A stretch of DNA of 64,000 nt from assembly GCF_022179185.1 (NCBI RefSeq), contig NZ_BPQJ01000033.1:1-64000 (forward strand), given 5' to 3'. The position numbers and the translations under genes are program-made. The notes below the pieces were generated by a model that did no database searches, was not told the DNA's origin, and saw only the letters and a program-made list of their open reading frames with translations. Positions within the stretch are counted from its first letter, which is position 1, and each line of letters opens with the position of its first letter. This DNA is from Methylobacterium frigidaeris (lineage in GTDB: Bacteria; Pseudomonadota; Alphaproteobacteria; Rhizobiales; Beijerinckiaceae). This document shows positions 44,127 to 52,871 of the stretch, piece after piece.

Positions 44127-46241
44127 ATGCCCGACCTGCTGCTCGAACTCTTCTCCGAGGAAATCCCCGCCCGCATGCAGCGGCGCGCCGCCGAGGATCT
44201 GCGCAAGCTCGTCACCGACGCGCTGGTCGAGCGCGGCTTCCTCTACGAGGGCGCCAAGGCCTTCGCGACGCCCCGCCGCCTCGCCCTCCACGTCGCCGGC
44301 CTGCCGCCCCGCGGCCAGGACGTGCGCGAGGAGCGCAAAGGCCCCCGTGTCGGCGCCCCCGAGGGCGCGGTGCAGGGCTTCCTGAAGAGCGCCGGTCTCG
44401 CGAGCCTCGACGAGGCCAGAATCGTCTCCGACCCGAAGAAGGGCGAGTTCTACGTCGCGGTGATCGAGCGGCCCGGCCGCGAGACGATCGAGGTCCTGGC
44501 CGAGATCCTACCGGCGATCGTCAGGAGCTTCCCCTGGCCGAAATCGATGCGCTGGGGCGCCGCCTCCCGCGAGCCCGGTAGCTTGCGTTGGGTGCGGCCG
44601 CTGCACTCGATCGTCGCGAGCTTCGGCCCCGAGACCGAGACGCCCGAGGTGGTGCCGTTCTCCGTCGACGGGATCGAGGCCGGGCTGATGACGCGCGGCC
44701 ACCGCTTCCTGGCGCCGAAAGCCATCGAGGTGCGCCGCTTCGCCGATTACCTGCCGGCCCTCGAGCGGGCCTTCGTGGTGCTCGATTCCGAGCGGCGCAA
44801 GGACATCATCCTGCACGACGCCCGCGACCTCGCCTTCGCGCGCGGCCTCGACCTCGTCGAGGACGAGGGCCTGCTGGAGGAGGTCGCGGGCCTCGTCGAG
44901 TGGCCGGTGACCCTGATGGGCGCCTTCGACGAGCGCTTCCTCGCGATCCCCCCGGAGGTGATCCGCGCCACGATCCGGGCGAACCAGAAGTGCTTCGTGC
45001 TGCGCGGGGCCCCCGGCCCGGACGGGCGCGAGCGCCTGGCCAACGCCTTCATCCTGGTCTCGAACCTCGTCGCCTCCGACGGCGGCGCGGCGATCGTCGC
45101 CGGCAACGAGCGGGTGGTGCGCGCGCGGCTCTCCGACGCGGCCTTCTTCTGGGAGACCGACCGCAAGGTGCGGCTGGAGGACCGGCTGAGCAAACTCGAG
45201 AGCATCGTGTTCCACGAGAAGCTCGGCACGCAGGCCGCGCGGGTCGAGCGCATCGCCGGCCTCGCCCGGGCCCTGGCGCCGGTGGTCGGGGCCGACCCCG
45301 ACCTCGCCGAGCGGGCGGCCCGTCTCGCCAAGGCCGACCTCGTCACCGAGATGGTCGGCGAGTTTCCCGAATTGCAGGGCCTGATGGGCCGCTACTACGC
45401 GGCCGAGCAGGGCGAGGATCCAGCAGTCGCCGCCGCGATCGAGGAGCACTACAAGCCGCTCGGCCCCGGCGACCGGGTGCCGTCCGAGCCGGTCTCGGTG
45501 GCGGTGGCGCTCGCCGACAAGCTCGACACGCTGGTGGGCTTCTGGGCGATCGGCGAGACGCCGACGGGGAGCAAGGACCCTTATGCCCTGCGCCGCGCGG
45601 CGCTCGGGGTGATCCGGCTGATTCTCGCCAGCGAGGCGCGACTGCCCCTGCGGGCACAGATCGCCGCCGCTGCGGCCGGCCACGGGCAGAAGTCGGACGC
45701 TTTCGCGGGCGACCTGCTGGCGTTCTTCGCCGACCGCCTGAAGGTTTACCTGCGCGACCAGGGCGCGCGCCACGACCTCATCGACGCCGTCTTCGCCCTG
45801 CCCGGCCAGGACGACCTGCTGATGGTGGTGCGCCGGGTCGAGGCGCTCGGCCGCTTCCTCGACACCGAGGACGGCAAGAACCTGCTCGCCGGCTATCGCC
45901 GTGCCGCCAACATCCTGCGCATCGAGGAGAAGAAGGACGGCCGCGCCTACGATGCGGCGCCGGACCCAGCCCTCTTGAGCCTGCCCGAGGAATCGGCCCT
46001 CGCGGAGGCACTGCGGAGTAACGGCGCCGAGGCGGGCAAGGCAGTCGCGGCCGAGGATTTCGAGGGCGCGATGCGGGCGCTCTCGGCCCTGCGCGCGCCC
46101 GTCGATGCCTTCTTCGACAAGGTGACGGTGAATGCCGACGAGGCGGGTCTTCGCGCCAATCGCCTCGCCTTGCTCAATGCCCTGCGGGCGGCGACCCGGG
46201 AGGTGGCCGATTTCTCCCGCATCGGCGGCGAGGGCCGCTGA
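44127..46241 (+). CDS. glyS: glycyl-tRNA synthetase beta subunit
   Basis: A 704-residue beta subunit, which recognises tRNA-Gly. The start MPDLLLELFSEEIPARMQRR is diagnostic; so are FPKSMRWG-type (here FPWPKSMRWGA) and IPPEVIRATIRANQKCF. The C-terminal anticodon-binding-like region with DALRRAALGVIRL (here YALRRAALGVIRL) and VMVNADEAGLRANRLALL-like (VTVNADEAGLRANRL) is complete. Length is normal for alphaproteobacteria. It starts 83 bases after glyQ and both must be expressed together. Confidence 0.97.
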   Translation: MPDLLLELFSEEIPARMQRRAAEDLRKLVTDALVERGFLYEGAKAFATPRRLALHVAGLPPRGQDVREERKGPRVGAPEGAVQGFLKSAGLASLDEARIVSDPKKGEFYVAVIERPGRETIEVLAEILPAIVRSFPWPKSMRWGAASREPGSLRWVRPLHSIVASFGPETETPEVVPFSVDGIEAGLMTRGHRFLAPKAIEVRRFADYLPALERAFVVLDSERRKDIILHDARDLAFARGLDLVEDEGLLEEVAGLVEWPVTLMGAFDERFLAIPPEVIRATIRANQKCFVLRGAPGPDGRERLANAFILVSNLVASDGGAAIVAGNERVVRARLSDAAFFWETDRKVRLEDRLSKLESIVFHEKLGTQAARVERIAGLARALAPVVGADPDLAERAARLAKADLVTEMVGEFPELQGLMGRYYAAEQGEDPAVAAAIEEHYKPLGPGDRVPSEPVSVAVALADKLDTLVGFWAIGETPTGSKDPYALRRAALGVIRLILASEARLPLRAQIAAAAAGHGQKSDAFAGDLLAFFADRLKVYLRDQGARHDLIDAVFALPGQDDLLMVVRRVEALGRFLDTEDGKNLLAGYRRAANILRIEEKKDGRAYDAAPDPALLSLPEESALAEALRSNGAEAGKAVAAEDFEGAMRALSALRAPVDAFFDKVTVNADEAGLRANRLALLNALRAATREVADFSRIGGEGR

Positions 46242-46504
46242 GATTCATTAACATAAGATGCGTTGCAGAAGAGTCTCAGCACTTCGCCAGGGAACGGTTT
46301 AACGACTTTTTCATTGTTTGTCGGCGCCGAGAACCGGTACACCTGAGCCGGTTCGATTCTCATCAACAGGACAAGTTCGGCGCGGGGCGTCGGCAGGGAG
46401 TGACGGGCCGTGTCGCAGCGCACCGCGAGGTGCTGCGGCCGGCCGTTCCCTCTCGCGCGGATGCCTAGCAGCCGGACCGGGGACCCAGGCAGGAGACAGC
46501 CACG

Positions 46505-46711
46505 ATGTCGCTCGGCGGTAAGGTTCGACCCAAGGAGCAGGCGGCTCCCCTGACGCCGGACACTTCCGCGCCGCATGCGGGCGGCCGGGACGAGGCACGT
46601 ATCCAGGGTGACGCACATGAGGGTGATGCACATGTGGGCGCTCAGATCCGCGCCCATGTGCGGCAGGTTCTGCAACAGGCGGGCTCCCGCGCCTCAGGCG
46701 AGGGAAATTGA
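46505..46711 (+). CDS. possible small protein, 68 residues
   Basis: MSLGGKVRPKEQAAPLTPDT begins a hydrophilic protein ending with a helix DAHVGAQIRAHVRQVLQQAG. AGGAGA lies eight bases before the ATG, the main support. A GGAAC-N16-CATT sequence at 46291-46315 resembles the alphaproteobacterial general-stress (EcfG) promoter but lies 190 bases upstream. Its 3' end overlaps the convergent DUF6894-like gene by 18 bases. The helix vaguely recalls NepR but the protein ends too early. Function is unknown. Confidence 0.45.
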   Translation: MSLGGKVRPKEQAAPLTPDTSAPHAGGRDEARIQGDAHEGDAHVGAQIRAHVRQVLQQAGSRASGEGN

Positions 46712-46912
46712 TCGCACCAGCCGGCCGGTCCCGTCGCGGATCTCGAGGTGCCAATCCTCCCCGAGAAGCGGGAGGTCGCCGCTCGCCCGCATCTCGGCGA
46801 TGACCGCCCGCGCTTCGGCCTCAGCCTGGTCCGGCGTATCGGCCTCGACGCCCGTCGGGTCCTCGATCGCACGCGCCGGGCCGACCAGGTTGAAGAAGTA
46901 GCGCTGCGTCAT
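46694..46912 (-). CDS. DUF6894-like small protein, 72 residues
   Basis: MTQRYFFNLVGPARAIEDPT with GVEADTPDQAEAEARAVIAE and WHLEIRDGTGRLVRSI is the classic pattern of the small alpha-beta family common in Methylobacterium and Rhizobiales (DUF6894). No function is known. The ATG at 46912 begins the conserved MTxRYFF; a GTG 12 bases earlier is possible. Its 3' end overlaps a small plus-strand gene by 18 bases. Confidence 0.8.
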   Translation of the reverse strand: MTQRYFFNLVGPARAIEDPTGVEADTPDQAEAEARAVIAEMRASGDLPLLGEDWHLEIRDGTGRLVRSISLA

Positions 46913-47172
46913 GAGGCTGACCACGGTCGGGGAACGGGGACGGGCGCGGCTCGGGCGTCGCCGATCGGCCCGCGCCCGGTCGGTTGTGAGCGGTGCGATC
47001 CCCGGACGTTACCAGCCCGGTTCCAGCCTGGCATGTCAGGGAAAAGGCGAGTTGCGCGCTAAGCGTGAGCGATTCCGCGCCTGCCGCGTTCCTCCGAAGG
47101 GAGAGGGCGGCCGCCCCCCTGCTCCCGCCGCCCGCGGGCGACGGTCCACGGTGCGGTGAAGGCAGGCCGACG

Positions 47173-47409
47173 ATGCAGCACGATTCCGCCCGAGCGCATC
47201 CCGAGAAACGGGGACATCCGGAGAAGCCGGCGGCCTCCGCCCGCAGCATCGTGCTCACCCTCCTCGGCGTGGTGATCGGCAGCGCCGGCTACTACGCCTC
47301 CTGGCGCTTCCAGACCCCGATCGGCACCCTCGGCGGCATCGCCGGCCTGGCCCTCTGCGTGATCGGCACCAGCCACGGGCACGATGGCGGCCCGTCGCAG
47401 GTCGGGTGA
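47173..47409 (+). CDS. small membrane protein, 78 residues
   Basis: A hydrophilic N-terminus (about 25 residues, rich in His, Glu and Lys) precedes two hydrophobic helices, SIVLTLLGVVIGSAGYYASW and TPIGTLGGIAGLALCVIGTS. The C-terminus is His/Gly-rich. The ATG at 47173 is preceded by GAAGG. Unrecognised; probably an inner-membrane microprotein. The next small membrane protein follows at 47502. Confidence 0.55.
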   Translation: MQHDSARAHPEKRGHPEKPAASARSIVLTLLGVVIGSAGYYASWRFQTPIGTLGGIAGLALCVIGTSHGHDGGPSQVG

Positions 47410-47501
47410 TCGCGGCTCCTGCGGCAAAACGCGGCCCAGGATCGATCGATCCGGCGCCCCCGAGGGACGTTGGCTTGGGAATTCCCCAGCAGGAGAGCCC
47501 C

Positions 47502-47636
47502 ATGAACGCCAACTCCCCCGAGCACCGCACCGGCCACGACGTCGATTCCGTCGATCAGGTCAGCAGCGTCACGCTGCTCGGCTTCGCCGTCGTCGGCGCG
47601 GCCCTGACGGTCGCGCTCAACACGATGCTGATCTGA
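47502..47636 (+). CDS. small single-pass membrane protein, 44 residues
   Basis: MNANSPEHRTGHDVDSVDQV leads into one hydrophobic helix SVTLLGFAVVGAALTVALNT that ends the protein. AGGAGAG sits at good distance before the ATG at 47502. Reading starts 92 bases after the preceding small membrane protein, so they may share a transcript. No family known to me. Confidence 0.55.
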   Translation: MNANSPEHRTGHDVDSVDQVSSVTLLGFAVVGAALTVALNTMLI

Positions 47637-48599
47637 GCGGCCGGGCGGCGGGGTGGCTCTTACAGCGCCCCGCCGTTGCTGGCGTCGGACAGGCGCCCCC
47701 GAGTGTCTTGGCGATACGAGTACCAGCCATGACGGAGTCATTCACCGGTTCGTGAAAAGCATCCACGACGTCCCGCGCGTGCTCGGCGTGAAAGCGACAA
47801 TTTCTGCGTCGCGACGATGCATCCGACGGACGCGTCATCCTCCGAACCCAACTCGACACAGGCAGCAAGACCCCTGCGGATTAGACTATAATCGTTCATC
47901 GAATCTCAGATTATATCATACAATGGCGCCAGACTGCACCGGCACGTGTCGCATGGCCCTTTGCCATCCATCAAGATCGCCATGAGCCGGGCCCCTTTCA
48001 GTGCCCACAAAGCTGAAGGGGAGACGAAACAGGGATAGAATTGATATTTATTAAAGATAGCGACTGCGACCGTCGCATTATACGAATTACTCCTAATTTT
48101 TCTGTGAAATGAAGCGCCGGATCCCCGCTCCCGTCCGGGAAAGAAGGAGGGGTGATCGGAGATCGCGCGAGGGCGGCGGCAGGTCCGGACAAGGCTCCGA
48201 ACGATTCCGCTGTCAGCACGACGGTTCGAGCTTGACCGGGAACCCTGGACCCAACCCCCGGTCCCTCTCCCACGGGACCGACCGGGAACAAGGGCGACGG
48301 GTGTTCGGAGACAAGGGTGACCGGTTGCACCCGGTAGCCGGATCGGGTCAGGTCGATCCGTCCCGACCGCCGGTTGATGAACACCATCTCGACGCGCCCG
48401 TCCGTGAGGGTCGGGCCCAGCGCCAGCGGCTGGCCGGCACCGCCCGGCCGAGCGCTTCGTGCGCGCGTACGCCGTTGTCGATCGCCCGGCAGCGCTCGAG
48501 CGCCAGTCCCCGACCGGGTGCTACCGCGCCCTCCGATCCGCACGCCCACACGGAAGAGGGGAAGCGCGCCGTATTCTCAGGGTCTTGAGGACGATCGCC
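47637..48599. other. 963-base gene-free region with AT-rich core
   Basis: No convincing gene. From about 47880 to 48110 the sequence is far richer in A/T than the surroundings (for example GATATTTATTAAAGATAG at 48040). A stem CCCCTTTCAG / CTGAAGGGG lies at 47993-48021. A minus-strand frame within 48348-48549 has protein-like patches (GRVEMVFINRRSGRIDLTRS) but no supported start. It may be the remnant of a gene or an RNA locus; nothing specific can be named. Confidence 0.5.
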
Positions 48600-49319
48600 T
48601 CACGGCCGCACGCACTGGCTCAACGCCCCGATCCCCGCAGTCCGCCCCTGGATCCGCCCGGCGAGCGCCCGCAGCGCCCGGGTCGGCCGGCGCGGGTTGC
48701 GGGCGATCGGGTTCGGCAGGGAGGCGACGAGCAAAGCGGCCTCGCCCTTGGTGAGGTCGCGGGCCGACTTGCCGAACCAGTGCCGGGCGGCGGCCTCGGC
48801 GCCAAAGATCCCCTCCCCCCACTCGGCGACGTTGAGGTAGATCTCCATCGTCCGGCGCTTGCCCCAGACGAGGTCGACCATCAGCGCCAGCGGGATCTCC
48901 AGCGCCTTGCGCAGGTAGGAGCGGCCCGGCCACAGGAAGACGTTCTTCACCGTCTGCATCGTTACCGTCGAGGCGCCGCGGCTCGGGCCGTCCTCATCGT
49001 CGACCACGCTCCACAGGGCATCCCAGTCGACGCCGCCATGCAGGCAGAAGCGCTGGTCCTCGGAAGCGACGACGCCCTGGACCAGGGCCGGAGACATCGC
49101 CTCCAGCGGCACGACCTCGCGGGTGACCGGCTGCAGCGTGGCCCAGCGGCCGAGCATCAGGGTTGAGGGCGGGGTCAGCGCGCGATAGACGAGCGCCAGG
49201 ACCAGGACGAGGGCGACCGCCATGACGGGCACCAGGAGCACGGCGCGCAAGATCCGCCGCCCCCGGGCCCGGGCTGGCGGTGCGCTCGCCGGGACCAGCC
49301 CGCGCAGCGGTTGCGGCAC
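48600..49319 (-). CDS. mtgA: monofunctional peptidoglycan transglycosylase
   Basis: A GT51 glycosyltransferase that polymerises lipid II into glycan strands at the outer face of the inner membrane. One N-terminal membrane helix (ILRAVLLVPVMAVALVLVLA) precedes the GT51 domain. Motif 1 includes the catalytic Glu in ASEDQRFCLHGGVD; GASTVTMQTVKNVFLW and RTMEIYLNVAEWGEGIFGAE (across the loop) follow. No transpeptidase domain is present, as expected for MtgA. The start is uncertain: GTG 49319 gives 239 residues, TTG 49406 would give 268. Divergent from the polyprenyl synthase gene, whose product line feeds undecaprenyl carriers. Confidence 0.93.
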   Translation of the reverse strand: MPQPLRGLVPASAPPARARGRRILRAVLLVPVMAVALVLVLALVYRALTPPSTLMLGRWATLQPVTREVVPLEAMSPALVQGVVASEDQRFCLHGGVDWDALWSVVDDEDGPSRGASTVTMQTVKNVFLWPGRSYLRKALEIPLALMVDLVWGKRRTMEIYLNVAEWGEGIFGAEAAARHWFGKSARDLTKGEAALLVASLPNPIARNPRRPTRALRALAGRIQGRTAGIGALSQCVRP

Positions 49320-49453
49320 GCCTCCGTGGCTGTCCGCCGTGACGCGCGGCTCCTGAATTCGACCCTCCTCTCGGCGTGCCCGTCTGCGAGGCCACCATGA
49401 CGTCAACGCGGGCCCCGCAGGACACGACGCCGGGCCGTCCCCAGGAAAATACG

Positions 49454-50395
49454 ATGGCCGGCACCACAGGATACCCGCAGGCAGGCGATTTCACGGCGCG
49501 GCTCTCGGCCGTCGCCAAGAGCGTCGAAGGCTTCCTCGCCGAGCGCCTCGGCGACAGCGTACAGCCTGGCGAGATCGCCCGGCCGCCCCGGCTGATGGAG
49601 GCGATGCGCCACGCCGTGCTCAACGGCGGCAAGCGCCTGCGCCCGTTCCTCGCCATCGAGACCGCCCGGATGCTCGGCGGACCGTTCGAGGGCGCGATGG
49701 CCGCCGGGGCCGGCGTCGAGCTGGTGCATTGCTACTCGCTCGTCCACGACGACCTGCCGGCGATGGACGACGACGACCTGCGCCGCGGCCAGCCGACCGT
49801 GCACAAGAAATACGACGAGGCCACCGCGATCCTGGTCGGCGACGCCCTCCAGACCCTCGCCTTCGAGATCGTCGCCGATCCGGCCTGGCAGGCCGATCCG
49901 CTGATCCGCTCCGAGCTGGTGCTTGGCCTCGCCCGGGCCTCGGGCCTCGGCGGCATGGTCGGCGGCCAGCTCCTCGACCTCGGGGCGGAGGGGCGCTTCG
50001 GCCCGGCCAACCTCGACGTGGATGCCACGCTCCAGCTCCAGGCGATGAAGACCGGCGCCATCCTGGCCTTCTCGGTCGATGCCGGGGCGCTGGTCGGCGG
50101 CGCATCGAAGGACGAGCGCCGCGCGCTCCTGGCCTACGGCCGGGCGCTGGGCCAGGCGTTCCAGGTCGCCGACGACATCCTCGACCGTGAGGCCTCCTCC
50201 GAGGCGATGGGCAAGCGCACCGGCAAGGACAAGGAGGCCGGCAAGGCCACCCTCGTCGACCGCCTCGGCCTCGACGGCGCCCGCGCCGAGTGCGAGCGCC
50301 TGGTCGCCGAATGCGAGAGCGCGCTCAAGCCCTGGGGCGACGCCGCCGCCACCCTGTGCGAGGCCGCCCGCTTCACCGTCGCGCGCAAGTCCTGA
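49454..50395 (+). CDS. ispA: farnesyl diphosphate synthase-type polyprenyl synthetase
   Basis: A 313-residue trans-isoprenyl diphosphate synthase. The first Asp-rich motif is DDLPAMD at 99-105, the second DDILD at 240-244. Tyr94, five residues before the first motif, suggests a chain-length stop at C15, so FPP synthase (IspA) is the best call; a GGPP synthase is less likely. HDDLPAMDDDDLRRGQPT and GGQLLDLGAEG are typical. The ATG at 49454 has AGGAAAA upstream; an ATG at 49397 in the same frame is less supported. leuB follows after 79 bases containing a repeat. Confidence 0.92.
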   Translation: MAGTTGYPQAGDFTARLSAVAKSVEGFLAERLGDSVQPGEIARPPRLMEAMRHAVLNGGKRLRPFLAIETARMLGGPFEGAMAAGAGVELVHCYSLVHDDLPAMDDDDLRRGQPTVHKKYDEATAILVGDALQTLAFEIVADPAWQADPLIRSELVLGLARASGLGGMVGGQLLDLGAEGRFGPANLDVDATLQLQAMKTGAILAFSVDAGALVGGASKDERRALLAYGRALGQAFQVADDILDREASSEAMGKRTGKDKEAGKATLVDRLGLDGARAECERLVAECESALKPWGDAAATLCEAARFTVARKS

Positions 50396-50400
50396 TCCCA

Positions 50401-50442
50401 GGGGCTCCGCCCCGATCCCGGCAGAGGGACTGTCCCTCTGCC
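50401..50442. repeat. paired hairpin repeat before leuB
   Basis: GGGGC-TCC-GCCCC (50401-50413) and GGCAGAGGGA-CTG-TCCCTCTGCC (50420-50442) form two adjacent hairpins, the second a perfect 10-bp stem. It has the look of an extragenic palindrome and could end the ispA transcript. Confidence 0.6.
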
Positions 50443-50474
50443 CACCCGGAATCCCAGACGAAGAAGGTCACGCC

Positions 50475-51581
50475 ATGGCCACGTACAAGATCCTGCTCCT
50501 GCCCGGCGACGGCATCGGCCCCGAGGTGGCGCAGGAAGTCTCCAAGGTGCTGGCCTGGTTCACCCGCGCCGGCATCGCCCAGTTCGAGACCGAGACCGAC
50601 CTCGTCGGCGGCGCGGCCATCGACGCCCACGGCGTGCCGCTCTCGGAAGCCGCGATGAACCGCGCCAAGGCCGCCGACGCGGTTCTGTTCGGCGCCGTGG
50701 GCGGGCCGAAATGGGCCGGCGTGTCTTACGCCAAGCGCCCCGAAGCGGGTCTGCTGCGCCTGCGCAAGGACCTCGGCCTGTTCGCCAACCTCCGTCCGGC
50801 GATCTGCTACCCGGCGCTGGCCGACGCCTCGGCGCTCAAGCGCGAGCTGGTCGAGGGCCTCGACATCGTCATCGTGCGCGAGCTCACCGGCGGCGTCTAT
50901 TTCGGCGAGCCGAAGGAGATCGTGACGCTGGAGGACGGCCAGAAGCGCGCGGTCGACACGCAGGTCTACACCACCGGCGAGATCGAGCGCATCGCGGCGG
51001 TCGCCTTCGACCTCGCCCGCAAGCGCCGCAACAAGGTCGCCTCGGCCGAGAAGCACAACGTGATGAAGTCCGGCGTGCTGTGGAAGGAGACCGTCACCCG
51101 CCTCCATGCCGAGCAGTACTCCGATGTCGGCCTGGAGCACGTGCTGGCCGACAACTGCGCCATGCAGCTGGTGCGCAACCCCAAGCAGTACGACGTGCTC
51201 GTCACCGACAACCTGTTCGGCGACATCCTGTCGGACGTGGCCGCGATGCTGACCGGCTCCCTCGGGATGCTGCCCTCCGCCTCCCTCGGCGCGGTCGAGA
51301 ACGGCACCCGGCGCGCCCTCTACGAGCCGGTCCACGGTTCCGCCCCGGACATCGCCGGCCAGAACCTCGCCAACCCGATCGCCATGATCGGCTCGCTGGC
51401 GATGGCGCTCCGCTACTCCTTCGGCCTCCTCAAGGCCGCCGACCAGCTCGAGAGCGCCATCACCCGCACCCTCGCCAGCGGCACCCGTACCCGCGACATC
51501 GCCGCGCCGGGCGCGAACGCGGTCGGCACCGCCGAGATGGGTGACGCGATCGTGCGCGAGCTGCAGGCCGGAGCGAACTGA
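50475..51581 (+). CDS. leuB: 3-isopropylmalate dehydrogenase
   Basis: A 368-residue NAD-dependent enzyme of leucine biosynthesis; it oxidises and decarboxylates 3-isopropylmalate. LLLPGDGIGPEV, the substrate Arg cluster around LRLRKDLGLFANLRPA, YFGEPKE, and the Asp-rich DNLFGDILSD (metal and cofactor region) are all present. HGSAPDIAGQNLANPIAMI is the family signature. Start ATG 50475 with GAAGG upstream. It is preceded by ispA and followed after 31 bases by the LOG gene. It has no obvious leader peptide for attenuation. Confidence 0.97.
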   Translation: MATYKILLLPGDGIGPEVAQEVSKVLAWFTRAGIAQFETETDLVGGAAIDAHGVPLSEAAMNRAKAADAVLFGAVGGPKWAGVSYAKRPEAGLLRLRKDLGLFANLRPAICYPALADASALKRELVEGLDIVIVRELTGGVYFGEPKEIVTLEDGQKRAVDTQVYTTGEIERIAAVAFDLARKRRNKVASAEKHNVMKSGVLWKETVTRLHAEQYSDVGLEHVLADNCAMQLVRNPKQYDVLVTDNLFGDILSDVAAMLTGSLGMLPSASLGAVENGTRRALYEPVHGSAPDIAGQNLANPIAMIGSLAMALRYSFGLLKAADQLESAITRTLASGTRTRDIAAPGANAVGTAEMGDAIVRELQAGAN

Positions 51582-51612
51582 GTCGGACGGGTTGAACTCG
51601 GGGAGACGAACC

Positions 51613-52191
51613 ATGCGCCTGTGCGTGTTCTGCGGCTCCAGCGACGGGGCTCGCCCGCTCTACCGCGAGGCGGCGACCGCGCTCGGGCGCCACTTCGCTC
51701 AGGACGGGATCGAGCTGGTCTACGGCGGCGGCAAGGTCGGGCTGATGGGCGCGGTCGCGGACGGCGCGCTCGCCGCTGGCGGCCGGGTGACCGGCATCAT
51801 GCCGAAGGCCCTCGTCGAGAAGGAGACCGCGCATCTCGGGCTGACCGATTTGCGCGTCGTCGCCTCGATGCACGAGCGCAAGGCCCTGATGGCCGACCTC
51901 GCCGACGGCTTCGTGGCGCTCCCCGGGGGTTTGGGCACCTTCGAGGAGATGTTCGAGGTCTGGACCTGGGCCCAGCTCGGCTACCACAGGAAGCCCCTCG
52001 CGGTGTTCAACGCCGGCGGCTTCTTCGACGGGCTGCTGAGCTTCCTCGACAGCGTCGTGGCCGAGGGCTTCGTGCGCGAGCCGCACCGGGCGATGCTGAT
52101 CGTCGGCACCGAGCCGGCGGACCTCGTGGCGCGTATCCGGGCCTACGAGCCGCCCCGGGTCATCAAGTGGGTGAAGTCGGAGGAGCGGTAA
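51613..52191 (+). CDS. LOG family protein
   Basis: A 192-residue Rossmann-fold protein of the LOG (lonely guy) family, classically cytokinin riboside 5'-monophosphate phosphoribohydrolases, which release a base from a nucleotide 5'-phosphate. The signature PGGLGTFEE is at 104-112, with YGGGKVGLMG at 37-46 and SMHERKALM at 85-93. In bacteria the physiological substrate is usually AMP or another purine nucleotide. For a plant-associated Methylobacterium, cytokinin release is a possible extra role. Reading starts 31 bases after leuB. Confidence 0.93.
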   Translation: MRLCVFCGSSDGARPLYREAATALGRHFAQDGIELVYGGGKVGLMGAVADGALAAGGRVTGIMPKALVEKETAHLGLTDLRVVASMHERKALMADLADGFVALPGGLGTFEEMFEVWTWAQLGYHRKPLAVFNAGGFFDGLLSFLDSVVAEGFVREPHRAMLIVGTEPADLVARIRAYEPPRVIKWVKSEER

Positions 52192-52205
52192 GCACTTCTC
52201 ATCCA

Positions 52206-52259
52206 CCCCCGTTTACCGGATCTCCTTTCACTTCGTTCCAGTCGTCCGGGAAACGGGGG
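52206..52259. terminator. stem-loop terminator after the LOG gene
   Basis: Left arm CCCCCGTTTACCGGA (52206-52220) pairs with TCCGGGAAACGGGGG (52245-52259) with one mismatch and a 24-base loop, followed by CGGTTTAAAAAT. Located 15 bases after the stop codon. Confidence 0.6.
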
Positions 52260-52313
52260 CGGTTTAAAAATCCGACGTGGAGCATCGACAAGATCGTACG
52301 CTCCGCAAACGAA

Positions 52314-52335
52314 ACGGGCCCCTCGCGGGGCCCGT
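52314..52335. terminator. stem-loop terminator for the minus-strand gene
   Basis: Perfect 9-bp stem ACGGGCCCC / GGGGCCCGT with TCGC loop. In the minus direction it follows the stop at 52361 by 25 bases and is followed by TTTCGTTTG. Confidence 0.7.
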
Positions 52336-52360
52336 CGCACATCCAGCTGATCCGGTCCGC

Positions 52361-52774
52361 TCAGTACCCGTAGCGCGCCCGCGACAGCGGCGAGGTCGGG
52401 TCGAGGTAGTCGACCGCCGACAGATCCACCGTGACGGCGCTGCGGCGGGCACCGATGAACGGGCCGTTGGTGATCGGGTCGGGCAGGATGCCGGCGCCGC
52501 CGAAGCGCTCGCGGTTGGCGATGTAGGGCGGCGAGTTCAGGTAGGAGGCGGTAATGAAGTGCGGGTTGGTGGCCGGGTTGCTCACCGCACCCGAATTGGC
52601 CTCGACCACATTGCCGGCATCGAGCCAGCTGCGCGGGCGCACGCGGATCGCCAGGCCCTGGCCGTCCCGGTAGCTGCGGATGACGTAGCTGTCCTGCGCC
52701 TGCGAGGCGGCGGTGCCGGCGCCCAGGGTCGCGAGGGAAAGAAGCCCGGTCAGGGCGAGAGTCTGGAAGCGCAT
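52361..52774 (-). CDS. secreted hypothetical protein, 137 residues
   Basis: A signal peptide MRFQTLALTGLLSLATLGAG, cleaved near SQA/QD (about residue 27), precedes a mature protein of about 110 residues. It begins DSYVIRSYRDGQGLAIRVRP and includes WLDAGNVVEANSGAVSNPAT and a Tyr-rich end ARYGY. No catalytic motif is visible. AAAGG precedes the ATG. I recall similar periplasmic proteins in Methylobacterium but no known role. A terminator follows at 52314. Confidence 0.75.
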   Translation of the reverse strand: MRFQTLALTGLLSLATLGAGTAASQAQDSYVIRSYRDGQGLAIRVRPRSWLDAGNVVEANSGAVSNPATNPHFITASYLNSPPYIANRERFGGAGILPDPITNGPFIGARRSAVTVDLSAVDYLDPTSPLSRARYGY

Positions 52775-52871
52775 GACGCACCTTTGATGAACGTCGCCAG
52801 GGTAGCGCCGCACTCGTTAAGAAACGACGCCGTTGTGGAAATAGACGTGCGAGCGCGGCCGAGGTTCCCGC

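Noticed and set aside
46505..46711. NepR-like anti-sigma factor
   Set aside because: The C-terminal helix recalls NepR loosely, but the protein stops before the second NepR motif and no phyR or ecfG gene is nearby.
47998..48549. 183-codon minus-strand gene in the AT-rich gap
   Set aside because: Patches look protein-like but no ribosome site, no family match, and the frame crosses a sharp GC change.
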